A program made the translations under genes and the position numbers. Source: Hymenobacter sp. BRD67 (GTDB taxonomy: Bacteria > Bacteroidota > Bacteroidia > Cytophagales > Hymenobacteraceae). From it: DNA of 64,000 bases. Position 1 is the stretch's first letter. Each line of letters opens with the position of its first letter. This document shows, one piece after another, positions 21,009 to 31,383 of this stretch. Location: the NCBI RefSeq assembly GCF_013256425.1, contig NZ_CP053904.1, positions 4,092,001 to 4,156,000 on the forward strand. Direction: 5' to 3'. The notes under the pieces are model-generated. The model was not told the DNA's origin and made no database searches. It was given only the letters and a program-made list of their open reading frames with translations.

Positions 21009-21247
21009 ATGAGTTCTCTGCCACCCACCCCGAAACCGACGAATCGGCCCGTAATAGTTCTGCCCTGGCCAAATATTCCGGCATTGCCGTGCAGATGGTA
21101 GCCATTATCGGCCTTAGCACCTGGGCCGGCGTATGGCTCGACGGCCATTTTCAGACAAAAACTCCGTGGTATACTATTGGGCTCACCCTCAGTGGTATAT
21201 TCCTGGCGCTGTTCCAGGTTATTCGCTCCGCAACCCAGCCTGACTAG
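21009..21247 (+). CDS. AtpI/AtpZ family ATP synthase assembly protein (frameshifted)
   Basis: A short two-helix membrane protein encoded first in the ATP synthase operon. The ATG at 21009 gives MSSLPPTPKP; adding one G near 21036-21038 continues as DESARNSSALAKYSGIAVQM and two hydrophobic helices (AIIGLSTWAGVWL and IGLTLSGIFLALF), stopping at 21247. AtpI/AtpZ proteins help c-ring assembly or Mg/Ca transport. Without the added base there is no long open frame, so it is easily missed. Confidence 0.75.
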
Positions 21248-21325
21248 TACCCTTGGGAGTGAAGAAAGCGTGGATATTGGCCCGTCTGTGCCGACCTTTG
21301 TCCTCCGGCTTCGGCTGGTTGATTT

Positions 21326-21739
21326 ATGAGCACTCGTTTTCTAACCCATTTTGGTGCTTTTACCCTGGCCAGCTTCGCCGTGCTGTTTGGTCTGCGGGCA
21401 GGGTTTAGCGCGGCGGTTATTCATCCGCTGGCGCCCTACGTGCTGGGCGTGTTGCTAGCCCTTACCCTACTTACTTATTGGTTTACGGCGCGCGCTACCC
21501 GTCGCTCGCCCGACAATTTTCTGGCGGCTTATTTCGGCGGGGTAGGCCTGCGCCTGGTGCTCGGAATCGGGATGGTACTAGCCTATTTTTATAGGGGTGG
21601 AATCAACGACGACCACGGCTTGCTGACCTTCCTCGGAGCCTTCTTTACAGGCTATTTTCTGTGTGCCGGGTTTGAAATATGGGCTATTTTTAGTAACTTG
21701 CGCCCGTTTTCAGCGAAGCAACTCCCGAAAAGCGAATAA
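21326..21739 (+). CDS. Membrane protein between atpI and atpB
   Basis: A protein of 137 residues with four predicted membrane helices (for example FGAFTLASFAVLFGL, LGVLLALTLLTYWF, VLGIGMVLAYFY and FLGAFFTGYFLCAGF) and basic loops. It sits between the AtpI/Z gene and atpB and resembles the general layout of ATP synthase I-type proteins, though I cannot name a family. A role in F0 assembly is inferred only from position. Confidence 0.65.
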   Translation: MSTRFLTHFGAFTLASFAVLFGLRAGFSAAVIHPLAPYVLGVLLALTLLTYWFTARATRRSPDNFLAAYFGGVGLRLVLGIGMVLAYFYRGGINDDHGLLTFLGAFFTGYFLCAGFEIWAIFSNLRPFSAKQLPKSE

Positions 21740-21772
21740 TTTACCTTCGGGTCCGGATTTTACTCAATATTA

Positions 21773-22864
21773 ATGAAGCGGTTACTCACTCTCTTTCTTT
21801 GCTTGTGCACGTTCGCCGGCTTCGCGGCCGAACCTACCGAAACGGGCAAAAAGGGGGATGCCTTCAACCCCGGCGAAGTTATTTTGCACCACGTGGCCGA
21901 CTCGCACGAGTGGCATTGGTTCAGCACCGATAACGGTAATTTTGTCAGCTATTTTCCTGTCATTGCTTATCAACCAAGTAAGGGACTATCGGTATTCTCC
22001 TCGGAGAAAGTAGCTGAAGGCAAAACCTACGGGAACTTCAAGCTGGAAGAAGAAAAGCTGATTACCCTCGATGGCAGCAAGGTCTACGACTTCTCCATCA
22101 CTAAAAACGTGGCTGCCCTGGCCGTAAGCAGCCTGCTCCTGCTCCTGGTATTTACGTCGGTAGCCAGGTCCTACCGGCAGCGGGTTGGCCAGGCCCCGGC
22201 GGGTCTGCAAGGCTTTCTGGAGCCGTTTGTGATTTTCATCCGCGATGAGGTAGCCAAAAAAAGCATCGGCCCCAAATACGAGCGCTACATGCCCTACCTG
22301 CTCACGGTGTTTTTCTTTATCTGGTTTAATAACCTGCTGGGCCTCACGCCCGGTGCCGCCAACCTCACCGGCAACATTGCCGTGACCATGATGCTGGCCG
22401 TGCTGACGCTGATTGTCACCCTGTTCAGCAGCAACAAATACTACTGGGAGCATATATTCTGGACGCCGGGTGTGCCGCTGCCGCTGCGTCTTATCATGAT
22501 TCCGGTCGAGCTGATTGGAGTGATTACCAAACCTTTCTCGCTCATGGTGCGTCTGTTTGCCAACATCACGGCCGGCCACATCATTATTCTGAGTTTCATC
22601 AGCCTCATTTTCATTTTCCGCTCGGCGCTTACCGGCTTCCTGTCGGTTCCCTTCGGTCTATTTATCAGTGTGCTGGAGCTATTGGTATCGGTACTGCAAG
22701 CCTATATCTTCACCCTGCTTACCGCTATGTACATCGGCGGAGCGCTGGAGGAGCACCACCATGATGAAAGCCACGGGCACGATGAAAATTTTGGTGCCGC
22801 CGATGAGCGTGACGGTGGCTCTAACATTGCTCACCTCACCAGGCCCGACGTAGCGGCCCACTAA
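21773..22864 (+). CDS. atpB: ATP synthase F0 subunit a
   Basis: Subunit a forms the proton half-channels next to the c ring. This 363-residue version has a cleavable signal peptide (MKRLLTLFLCLCTFAGFA) and a periplasmic N-terminal region of about 90 residues, as usual in Bacteroidota. Multiple membrane helices follow, with the conserved region IMIPVELIGVITKPFSLMVRLFAN containing the essential Arg in VRLFAN. The C-terminus is His-rich (EEHHHDESHGHDE). Confidence 0.93.
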   Translation: MKRLLTLFLCLCTFAGFAAEPTETGKKGDAFNPGEVILHHVADSHEWHWFSTDNGNFVSYFPVIAYQPSKGLSVFSSEKVAEGKTYGNFKLEEEKLITLDGSKVYDFSITKNVAALAVSSLLLLLVFTSVARSYRQRVGQAPAGLQGFLEPFVIFIRDEVAKKSIGPKYERYMPYLLTVFFFIWFNNLLGLTPGAANLTGNIAVTMMLAVLTLIVTLFSSNKYYWEHIFWTPGVPLPLRLIMIPVELIGVITKPFSLMVRLFANITAGHIIILSFISLIFIFRSALTGFLSVPFGLFISVLELLVSVLQAYIFTLLTAMYIGGALEEHHHDESHGHDENFGAADERDGGSNIAHLTRPDVAAH

Positions 22865-22944
22865 GTTAGCCGGGCTGCCTGCTGGCGGGCGGCCGGGTCG
22901 TATTTCCTCCAAGTTTTTTCCCTACACACATTTTTCTTTTTACC

Positions 22945-23205
22945 ATGCTTCTTTCGTTGTTGCTGCAAGTTGTTAATTCGGTTGGTCTGGCTGTAATGGG
23001 TGCCGGCATCGGCGCTGGTCTGGCTATCCTGGGCGCTGGCCTGGGCATTGGCCGCATCGGCGGTAGCGCTATGGAAGCCATCGGCCGTCAGCCGGAGGCT
23101 TCGGGCAAAATCCAGACGGCTATGCTTATCGTAGCGGCGCTGGTTGAAGGTGCAGCTTTGTTCGCAGTTGTAGTCTGCCTGCTCATCGCCCTGAAATTGC
23201 AGTAA
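22945..23205 (+). CDS. atpE: ATP synthase F0 subunit c
   Basis: The proton-carrying ring subunit has 86 residues and two helices around a polar RQPE loop (residues 48-51). Glu68 in AALVEGAALF is the proton-binding residue. The glycine-rich first helix (GAGIGAGLAILGAGLGIG) is typical. There is no extra Na+-binding signature that I can recognise, so proton use is the default inference. Confidence 0.95.
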   Translation: MLLSLLLQVVNSVGLAVMGAGIGAGLAILGAGLGIGRIGGSAMEAIGRQPEASGKIQTAMLIVAALVEGAALFAVVVCLLIALKLQ

Positions 23206-23220
23206 TCGCGTCGGTATAGC

Positions 23221-23255
23221 CCGGCCGGCTGGCTTCCTGTTGCGGAGGCCGGCCG
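23221..23255 (+). promoter_or_regulatory. GC-rich hairpin between atpE and atpF
   Basis: CCGGCCGGC and GCCGGCCG, extended by outer GCCCGG/CCGGG, can form a stable stem, followed by TTTTC. Inside an operon it could act as an attenuator or 3' stabiliser raising subunit c expression over the rest. That role is inference. Confidence 0.4.
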
Positions 23256-23397
23256 TGCCGGGTTTTCGTTCGGCTGAAACCCGGCTTTGCGCTGTAAAGC
23301 AGGCTAAGCCCATGGTTTTGGCAACTTACCTGCCGCTGCCGGATGTTTACTGGTGCGCCTCAGCTGGCTCACCGCCACCCCGATACTTGCTGTCCTT

Positions 23398-23891
23398 ATG
23401 TCGCTTATCACCCCGAGTTTGGTTTGCTTTTCTGGCAAACCCTGATTTTCCTTATCCTGCTGGCTTTGCTGGCCAAGTTTGCCTGGAAGCCCATTCTGGG
23501 CTCGCTCAAGGAGCGCGAAGACAGTATCGACGAGGCCCTGAAAATGGCCCAGCAGGCAAAGCTGGAAATGCAGAGCCTGAAAGCCGGCAACGAGAAGCTG
23601 CTGGCCGATGCCCGCCACGAGCGCGACCAGATGCTGAAAGAAGGCCAGACTATTGCCAACAAGCTCATCGAGCAGGCAAAAACCACGGCTGTTGAAGAAG
23701 CCAATCGGATTTCGCAGCAAGCCCGTGAGGCTATTCAGCAGGAAAAAAACCAGGCCCTGGCCGAAGTAAAGAATACGGCTGCTCAGCTGAGCGTCGATAT
23801 CGCCGAGCGCGTATTGCGCCGCGAGCTGGCTGACCCCGCCGCCCAGCAAAAGCTGGTAGATGAGTACCTGAAAGACGTAAAGCTTAACTAG
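23398..23891 (+). CDS. atpF: ATP synthase F0 subunit b (start-proximal frameshift)
   Basis: Subunit b is the peripheral stalk: one N-terminal membrane helix (LLFWQTLIFLILLALLAKF) and a long charged helix. The ATG at 23398 gives MSLITP; one missing C in the CCCC run at 23411-23414 throws it out of frame, and restoring it gives MSLITPEFGLLFWQ, the usual start of Bacteroidota AtpF. An automatic caller would instead take an upstream start (23343) with an unrelated N-terminus. The protein is about 164 residues. Confidence 0.9.
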
Positions 23892-23897
23892 GCGTTA

Positions 23898-23975
23898 GCT
23901 ATCAGTTGTTAGTTGTCAGGCTTTCGCAAGGGGCCGCATCGTCTAACAACTGATAGCCAACGACCGACAACTAAC
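23898..23975. repeat. Themed inverted repeat between atpF and atpH
   Basis: GCTATCAGTTGTTAG at 23898-23912 is exactly complementary to CTAACAACTGATAGC at 23943-23957. GTTAGTTGTC at 23908-23917 also matches GACAACTAAC at 23966-23975. The structure fills most of the gap between the two genes. Confidence 0.8.
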
Positions 23976-23981
23976 CTACCA

Positions 23982-24545
23982 ATGGCCGACCAACGAGTAG
24001 CTGCCCGCTATGCCAAGTCCTTACTTGATTTGGCACAGGAAATGGGCACCCTGGCAACAATGAAGCAGGATATGGACTTGCTGGCCAACACCATGGCCGG
24101 CAGCCGTGACCTGCGCCTGCTGCTGCGCAACCCGATTGTAAAGCACGACAAAAAGCTCAGTATCCTCACCGCCATTTTTCAGGGCAAGGTGTCGGATATG
24201 CTGATGCGCTTTTTTCAGATTCTGACCAGTAAAAACCGCGAGGCTGCGCTGGAGCACATCGGCACCGAGTTCCGCTCGCAGTACAACGCCCTGCTGGGCG
24301 TCCAGGTGGCGGAGGTAACGTCGGCCTCACCGCTTACGCCAGCCACCCGCGCCGAAGTAGAGAAGCTGGTGAAGCAGCAGACGGGCCTGCCCGATGTTTC
24401 GCTCACCGAGAAGGTGGACCCCTCGCTGATTGGCGGCTTCGTGCTGCGCGTCGGCGACCGGCAGATTGACGACTCGGTGAAAGGTAATCTGCGCCGCCTG
24501 CGTACTTCCCTGACCGACAATACTTATCAACATAGCTTAAACTAA
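23982..24545 (+). CDS. atpH: ATP synthase F1 subunit delta
   Basis: The delta subunit (OSCP) ties the peripheral stalk to the F1 head. Starting at ATG 23982 (MADQRVAARYAKSLLDLA), the N-terminal helical domain and the C-terminal signature VDPSLIGGFVLRVGDRQIDD are both present, with the last residues forming the basic LRRLRTSL helix. It has 187 residues. The open frame extends to 23913 through the upstream repeat, but that part is not coding in character. Confidence 0.93.
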   Translation: MADQRVAARYAKSLLDLAQEMGTLATMKQDMDLLANTMAGSRDLRLLLRNPIVKHDKKLSILTAIFQGKVSDMLMRFFQILTSKNREAALEHIGTEFRSQYNALLGVQVAEVTSASPLTPATRAEVEKLVKQQTGLPDVSLTEKVDPSLIGGFVLRVGDRQIDDSVKGNLRRLRTSLTDNTYQHSLN

Positions 24546-24553
24546 CTATTATC

Positions 24554-26133
24554 ATGGCTGAAGTACGCCCGGACGAAGTATCCGCCATCCTGCGGCAGCA
24601 GCTGTCCAATTTTAAATCGGCTGCCGAGCTGGAAGAAGTCGGCACCGTGCTCCAGGTCGGCGACGGCGTGGCGCGCATCTACGGCCTCTCGCACGCCCAG
24701 TCGGGCGAGTTGATTGAGTTCGAAAATGGCCTGCAAGCGTTGGTGCTTAACCTCGAAGAAGACAACGTAGGGGCCGTAATGCTCGGTGACTACGGCGATA
24801 TCAAAGAGGGTGCTACCGTACGCCGTACCAACAAGATTGCCGCTATTCAGGTAGGCGAGGGATTGTGGGCCGCGTGGTAAACACGCTGGGCCAGCCCATC
24901 GACGGTCGGGGCCCCATTCAGGGCCAGACCTATGAGATGCCCCTGGAGCGTAAGGCGCCGGGCGTAATTTTCCGTCAGCCGGTAACGGAGCCGCTGCAAA
25001 CCGGCATCAAGGCTATCGACGCTATGATTCCGATTGGCCGTGGCCAGCGCGAGCTGATTATCGGCGACCGCCAGACCGGTAAATCGACCGTAGCTCTTGA
25101 TGCTATCCTGAACCAGCGCGAGTTTTTTGACCGCGGCGAGCCCGTATTCTGCATCTACGTGGCCATCGGCCAGAAGGCTTCGACGGTAGCGCAGGTGGTG
25201 CAGGCCCTGACCAAGGGCGGGGCTATGGACTATACCGTGGTGGTATCGGCTTCGGCCTCGGACCCCGCGCCGATGCAGTTCTACGCCCCCTTTACGGGTG
25301 CCGCTATCGGCGAATACTTCCGCGATACGGGCCGTCCGGCGCTGGTAGTGTACGACGACTTGTCGAAGCAGGCCGTAGCCTACCGCGAGGTGTCGCTGCT
25401 GCTGCGTCGTCCTCCGGGCCGCGAGGCCTACCCCGGCGACGTCTTCTATCTGCACAGCCGCCTGCTGGAGCGCGCCGCTAAAATCAACGCCTCGGACGAG
25501 ATTGCGCGCAACATGAACGACCTGCCCGAAAGCCTGAAGCCGCTGGTGAAAGGCGGCGGCTCGCTGACGGCTTTGCCGCTCATCGAAACCCAGGCAGGTG
25601 ACGTATCGGCGTACATCCCGACCAACGTAATCTCGATTACGGATGGCCAGATTTTCCTCGAAACCAACCTCTTCAACTCGGGCGTACGTCCGGCTATCAA
25701 CGTAGGTATCTCGGTAAGCCGCGTAGGTGGCAACGCCCAGATTAAGTCGATGAAGAAGGTAGCCGGCACGCTGAAGCTCGACCAGGCGCAGTTCCGCGAG
25801 CTGGAAGCCTTCGCTAAGTTCGGCTCCGACCTCGACGCCTCCACCAAGCTCACCATCGAGCGCGGCCGCCGCAACCTGGAGATTCTGAAGCAGCCCCAGT
25901 TCTCGCCCGTGAAGGTGGAAGACCAGGTGGCCATCATCTATGCCGCTACCAATGGCTTGCTCGATACCGTCCCGGTCAACCGCGTACGCGAGTTCGAGAA
26001 GGAGTTTACGCAGGTAATGAATGCCCGCCACCCCGACGCCCTCAAGGCACTGAAAGCCGGTAAGCTCGATGATTCCGTAACGGGCGCCCTGCGCCAGACG
26101 GCCAAAGATGTGGCCGCCGGCTACGCCGCTTAA
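24554..26133 (+). CDS. atpA: ATP synthase F1 subunit alpha (one frameshift)
   Basis: The regulatory nucleotide-binding subunit of F1. The N-terminal beta-barrel domain starts MAEVRPDEVSAILRQQL; the first frame stops at 24880 because one G is missing from the GGG run at 24859-24861. With the base restored, VGEGIVGRVVNTLGQPIDG is continuous, followed by the P-loop GDRQTGKSTVALD and the SVSRVGGNAQ-type signature near the C-terminal third. The restored protein is about 526 residues. Loss of atpA would be very damaging, so a sequence error is the likely cause. Confidence 0.94.
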
Positions 26134-26159
26134 GCAGTAAATAACAAGCGCCGTTTGTC

Positions 26160-26216
26160 ATAGTGAGCGCAACGAGGTGGTGCGATTGCTGCGCATCACC
26201 TCGTTGCGCTCACTAT
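26160..26216. repeat. Palindromic REP-like element between atpA and atpG
   Basis: Perfect 20-base arms (26160-26179 and 26197-26216, containing GTGAGCGCAACGAGG and its complement) enclose a second TGCG/CGCA stem. This is a single very stable hairpin that looks like a dispersed REP-type palindrome rather than a poly-T terminator. No second copy is seen in this window. Confidence 0.75.
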
Positions 26217-26248
26217 AATAAATGATTCTTTAGCCTTTCGTATAAGTT

Positions 26249-27151
26249 ATGGCCTCTTTAAAAGAAGTTCGCTCGCGCATTCAGTCGGTTTCGAGCACGC
26301 AGCAAATTACCAAAGCCATGAAGATGGTGGCGGCGGCTAAGCTGCGCCGGGCCCAGGACAACATCATTCGCATGCGTCCCTACGCCCAGCGGCTTACCAG
26401 CATTCTGGCCAACCTGACCCGCACGACGACCGATGAGGTAGTGAGCGAGTACGGCCAGGTGCGCGACGTGCGCCGGGTACTCATTATCGCCATTACCTCT
26501 GACCGGGGCCTGGCGGGGGCGTTTAACGCCAACGTATTTAAGGGAGTGAATGCCCTGATTGCGGAGCGTTATGCCAGCCTGCCGCAAAGCAGCATCTCCG
26601 TGATGGCTATCGGCAAGAAGGCGCACGACTACTATGGCCGGCGCAGCTTTGCCCGGGTGGGCGACTATACCCACGTCTTTGCCCAGCTCTCGTTCGATAC
26701 GGTGCGGGCGGCGGCCGAAGCGGCTATGCGCGGCTTTGCCGAAGGCAGCTACGACCAGGTAGTAATGGTATACAACGAGTTCAAAAACGTTGCTACCCAG
26801 GTTATTCAGACCGAGCAGCTGCTGCCATTGCTACCGGCCGAAGTGCCTGCTGGCACGCCCGGCACCAGCGCTCTGGAAAATAGCATCGACTATATTTTCG
26901 AGCCCAGCAAAGAAGATATTATTCAGACGCTGATTCCGCAGAGCTTGAAAATCCAGCTTTACAAGGCTGTGCTGGAAAGCAATGCCTCAGAGCACGGCGC
27001 GCGGATGACGGCGATGGATAAAGCTACTGATAACGCCGGCGAGCTGCTGAAAGCCTTGAAGCTGACCTATAACCGCACCCGCCAGGCCGCCATTACCACC
27101 GAGATTCTCGAAATCGTGGGTGGGGCCGAGGCGTTGGCGGCGAGCCGCTAG
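26249..27151 (+). CDS. atpG: ATP synthase F1 subunit gamma
   Basis: The central rotor shaft. The N-terminal helix ASLKEVRSRIQSVSSTQQIT, the motif ITSDRGLAGAFN, and the C-terminal helix with TDNAGELLKALKLTYNRTRQ are all typical. It has 300 residues and is complete. It ends the operon; atpD and atpC are absent, which is normal for Bacteroidota, where they lie elsewhere. Confidence 0.95.
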   Translation: MASLKEVRSRIQSVSSTQQITKAMKMVAAAKLRRAQDNIIRMRPYAQRLTSILANLTRTTTDEVVSEYGQVRDVRRVLIIAITSDRGLAGAFNANVFKGVNALIAERYASLPQSSISVMAIGKKAHDYYGRRSFARVGDYTHVFAQLSFDTVRAAAEAAMRGFAEGSYDQVVMVYNEFKNVATQVIQTEQLLPLLPAEVPAGTPGTSALENSIDYIFEPSKEDIIQTLIPQSLKIQLYKAVLESNASEHGARMTAMDKATDNAGELLKALKLTYNRTRQAAITTEILEIVGGAEALAASR

Positions 27152-27169
27152 CTTATGTTCCTTTTTCAT

Positions 27170-27207
27170 AAAAAGACTCGGTCGCTCCTGGCGGCCGGGT
27201 TTTTTTT
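27170..27207 (+). terminator. Terminator of the ATP synthase operon
   Basis: CGGTCGC pairs with GCGGCCG around TCCTG, extended by the A run on the left and followed by eight T residues. It lies 18 bases past the atpG stop codon. Confidence 0.85.
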
Positions 27208-27433
27208 GGTTGTTACCGAGTCGCTGGCCCGGAGGTGTGATTCGGGCTGATGAGCTAAATTAAATAGAATGCTTATTAATATAAATTAAATAACGTAAGA
27301 GCTAAGTCCGCTTTAGTAAAATATACTGATTTAGAGCTTTATTTGCGTAGCTTCTACCTGAAGTAGGCTGGCAGGTAGTACCTTTCCTTCTTCCATTTTT
27401 ACAAGTATAGGCGTGACTCATCTCTACCAAGCA

Positions 27434-30400
27434 ATGCGCTGGAACCGGGCGCTAACCATCGTGCTGGCTATATTGACCGCAGCCCCACTGGCCGCCCCGG
27501 CCCAAAGCTTTACCCATGCGCAGGCGGTGGCCCCCGGCAGTGGCAGCAATACCGGCGGCAGTACGGCCCTCGAACTAGCGACCGATGCCGGTGGTAACAG
27601 CTACCTCACCGGTTATTTCAGCGGCACAGTACAGTTTGGCGGAAGCACCCTCACCAGCGCGGGCGGCAGCGATATTTTCGTGGCGAAATACGATGGGCCG
27701 GCGTGCTGCAATGGGCCACCCGCGCCGGCGGCGCCGGCGATGATACGGCCGTCGGTATTGCAGTGGATGGTGGGGGCAATGCTTACCTGGCGGGCAGCTA
27801 CTCGGGTGCCTCGGCCACCTTTGGCACCACTACGCTGGCCAATGGCGGCGGGCGTGACGTGGTAGTGGCCAAGCTTAGCACCGCCGGCAGCTGGCAGTGG
27901 GCCAGCCGGGTGGGCGGCAGCGGCGACGACTTCGGCCAGAGTATTGCTGTTGACGCCAGCGGCAATGCCTACGTGGCCGCTTACTTCAACAGTTCAAGCC
28001 TGGCGGTAGGAGCAAGCACGCTTTACAGTACGTCGCCGGAAAGCGGCTTGGTGGCCCGCTATTCTACTACGGGCACAGCGCAGTGGGCCACCCTGGTTAG
28101 CGGCAGCAACTCGGCCTACGCCAATGCCGTGGCGTTGGATACCAGCGGTAATCCCTACCTGCTTGGCGACTTTTCGGGCACGATGACGCTGGGCAGCACC
28201 ACGCTCACCAGCGCGGGCGGGCAGGATACGTTTGTAACCAAGCTCAGCGCCAGCACCGGGGCATTTCAGTGGGCTAGCCGGGCAGGTGGAGTCAACGACG
28301 ACTTTGCGCCGGCTGGGTCGGCCATTGTAGTGGATGCCACCGGCAATGCTTACATCACTGGCCGCTCGTACAGCACCTCGGTGGTATTTGGCTCCACGAT
28401 GCTCCTCAACCCCAATACTAATGGCTCCGTGTACCTGGCCCGGCTAACCAGCATCGGGCATTTAGCTGGGCGCTACGTGCCGGGGGCGATACCCAGGCAA
28501 GGGGCGAGGCAGTGGCCCTCGATGGGAAGGGCAATCTCTATACCACGGGCGACTTTAGTGGCTCGGCAGCAACATTCGGTAGTACAACCCTCGCCAGTGC
28601 GGGCGGCTCCGATGTGTATGTGGCTAAGCTGACTACCAGCGGTGCTTGGCTGAGTGCAGTGCGGGCTGGCGGGTCACTTGATGACAATGGGTATGGCGTG
28701 GGCAGCGACATTACGGGTAACCTCTACGCCACGGGCAGCTACAGCAGCGCCAGCGCGGCGTTCGGCTCTATTGGCCTCTCCAACCCCGGCAGCCCCGGCT
28801 ATACTACCAGTTTTTTGGCACGCAGCCTGGCCGACCTTGTGGTGAATACCGGCAGCCAGATGAGTACCGGCGTGTACAATAACGTTACCATAACCAGTAC
28901 GGGCAGTACCACGCTTAGCAGCTTTCTGGTGGCCAATGGCGTATTGACCGTGCAGAGCGGCGGCACCCTGAACAGCAACTGCCAGCCTATTACGGGCGCC
29001 GGCAGCTTTGTGCTGGCGGCGGGCGGCACGCTGGGCATTTGCCATGCGCAGGGTATTGCGAGTACCGGGCCAGCGGCGCAGTGCAAGTAACGGGCCCGCG
29101 CTCGTTTGCCTCGGATGCCAGCTACGTCTACAACGGTACGGCCGCTCAGGTGACGGGCAATGCCCTGCCTGGCCAGGTCCGTAACCTGCGCACCACTAAT
29201 GCCAACGATGTAACGCTGACAGCTCCGGTAAGTATTATGCAGGTAGTGGCCGTGGGGAACACGGGCAATCTGGTGCTCAATGGCAATGCGCTTACGCTGC
29301 TCTCCGGTAGCGTTGGCACAGCCCTGGCAATAAACAGCAGTTCGGGCGTAGTAAGCGGCAGCACGGCCGTGGTGCAGCGCTACATCGACCCCAGCCTCAA
29401 CGCTGGTCTGGGCTACCGCCACTATGGTGCGCCGGTCAGCGGCTCAACAGTGGCTGACTTATCTACTGCCGGCTTCATGCCCATTGTCAACTCCCTGTAT
29501 AACAGCAGCAGCGCGCCGGGCACGACGTTGCCCTTTCCTACAGTCTTTGGCTACAGTGAGAGCAGGGCCACAACTACTACAACCCTCTCAGACTTCGATA
29601 GGGGCTGGTACTCGCCCGCCAGCCTGGCTGATGCATTGACGCCGGGCATTGGCTACACGGTAAACATTGGGGCAGCCCAACTCGTGGACTTTACGGGCAC
29701 GCTCACTACCGGCACCCAAAGCCTGACACTACATCGTAGCAGTAATGCCCTGCCCGCCGCCGCTGGCTGGGCGCTGGTAAGCAATCCCTATCCTGCCCCG
29801 CTCGACTACTCGCTGGTGGCGGCGGCCGACCGTGTAGGCTTAGATGCCGCTATCTACGTCTTCAGTAGCACGAGTCAGTATGCAGGCCAGTACCGTGCCT
29901 ATACCAATGGCATCGGCGGTAACCCTGTGCTACCGGTGGCCCAGGGCTTCTTTGTGCGCGTGAGCACGGGCCAGACAGATGGGGCACTGACCTTTCGCAA
30001 CAGCCAGCGTATGACGCTGCCGGATGCTACCTCCTTCCAGCGTACTACGGCCGACCCGCGTCCCCTCGTGCAGCTCATGTTGGCCGGGGCTACGGGCCCG
30101 GCCGATGTGTTTTACGCCTACGCCGAAGCTGGTGCAACCGCTGCCACCGACGCCCAATATGATGCCATAAAGCTGCCCAACTCTACCGGCCTGAACCTGA
30201 GCAGTGTAACTGCCTTGGGCGAGCACCTGGCCATTGATGGCCGCCCGGCCTTTGGCGCCGCTACGTCGCTACCGCTTGCAGTCGGCGTTCCGGCCGCCGG
30301 CATCTATACGCTTACAGCCGCTGCCCTGAGTAACCTGCCTGTCGGCCTCGATGCTTACCTCACCGACGCCCAGGCTGGCCAGACTTTGAAATTGAGTGCT

Positions 30401-30769
30401 GGCACCAGCTACGCCTTTCGGGTGACGGAGGCCCAGGCCACCTCCTTGCTGACCGGGCGCTTCACGCTCCAGTTCAGCCCGCAGGCGGTGCTGGCTACGG
30501 TGCCCGTCCTGACGGCCGAGTTGGTAGGCATTTACCCCAACCCTGCCCACGGCCGCTTTACGGTAACGTTGCCGGGCGCAGCGCCGGCCGGCGTAGTACA
30601 GGCCGACCTGCTGAACACGCTGGGCCAGGTAGTACTACGCCAGGCCGCCTCCCTGCCTGCTGCCGGCACCCAACTCACGCTGGAAACGGGGAGTTTGCCC
30701 GCAGGCGTGTACACGCTGCGCCTGACAACTGGACCTGTCATACTAGCCAAGCGGGTAGTCATATACTAA
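27434..30769 (+). CDS. T9SS cargo protein 1: SBBP-repeat head (three frameshifts)
   Basis: A secreted protein of about 1110 residues read from four overlapping frames. Signal peptide MRWNRALTIVLAILTAAPLAAPAQ. The N-terminal half has about seven SBBP-like beta-propeller repeats with the core GNxYLxGxFSG (for example GGNSYLTGYFSG, SGNPYLLGDFSG and KGNLYTTGDFSG). The C-terminal half is shared with the next two cargo proteins and ends in a T9SS type A sorting domain (VGIYPNPAHGRFTVTLPG to KRVVIY). Restoring one base at 27695-27697, 28456-28458 and 29070-29071 makes the reading continuous. A GTG at 27413 is an alternative start. Confidence 0.85.
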
Positions 30770-31383
30770 GTCTGTTGCTTGTCTGCACTTTGCACTTGTT
30801 GCGATACAGTAGCCCGCAAAGTTGATGGCAGGGTAGTAGCGCTATAAGGTAGGCAGTCCCAGGCTTACGGTAGCCTCATGCCCACTGCCTTTCCATCGTG
30901 CCTGTTGCTCGGGTGGGGATCCTCGCTGCCCGTAGCTGGCAGTGGGGTAAACGTCCCATAAAGCGCCGATTGGGCAGTAAATATATAAAATTTAATATAT
31001 TAAGACAACTCCTGAAATAGTAGCGATGGTGCTATATGAAATAGACGGAAAGTTTGGCAAATGGTACTCATACCGTTGGTAGTATTCAGCTCAGCAGGAC
31101 GGATAGCGTGATTTTGCAGACTTCCTAAATAGTTTCCTGAATATGAAAAAAATAATGTTAGAAATTATTATTTGTAGTGCCTAAAAGAGCTGTCAGGCAG
31201 GACAGTTGGTGAGGTTTTGCCATGAATAAGCCAGTGGCTAAGAAAAACCTGCCACTCAGCTAGCCAAAGGTCTCTAGCATCTTTATGCTATACCGTTGTA
31301 TTACGCATGCGCCTTTCTTTGCGGTGAACACCAACACGGAGACGGCCCGCTGATTCCGTGTTACTTACCTTATTCCATATTGT
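30770..31383. other. AT-rich 614-base intergenic region
   Basis: No gene is visible. The right part is much richer in A and T than its surroundings (runs such as AAATATATAAAATTTAATAT near 30980 and AATAATGTTAGAAATTATTA near 31150). It probably carries the promoter of the next cargo gene, but I find no well-spaced -33/-7 pair. Confidence 0.5.

Noticed and set aside
23343..23397. Alternative N-terminus of atpF starting at 23343
   Set aside because: It replaces the conserved start of subunit b by an unrelated His/Pro-rich segment; ATG 23398 with one restored base fits the family.
24847..26031. Long minus-strand open frame (394 codons) opposite atpA
   Set aside because: Antisense shadow in a GC-rich gene; atpA is certain on the plus strand.
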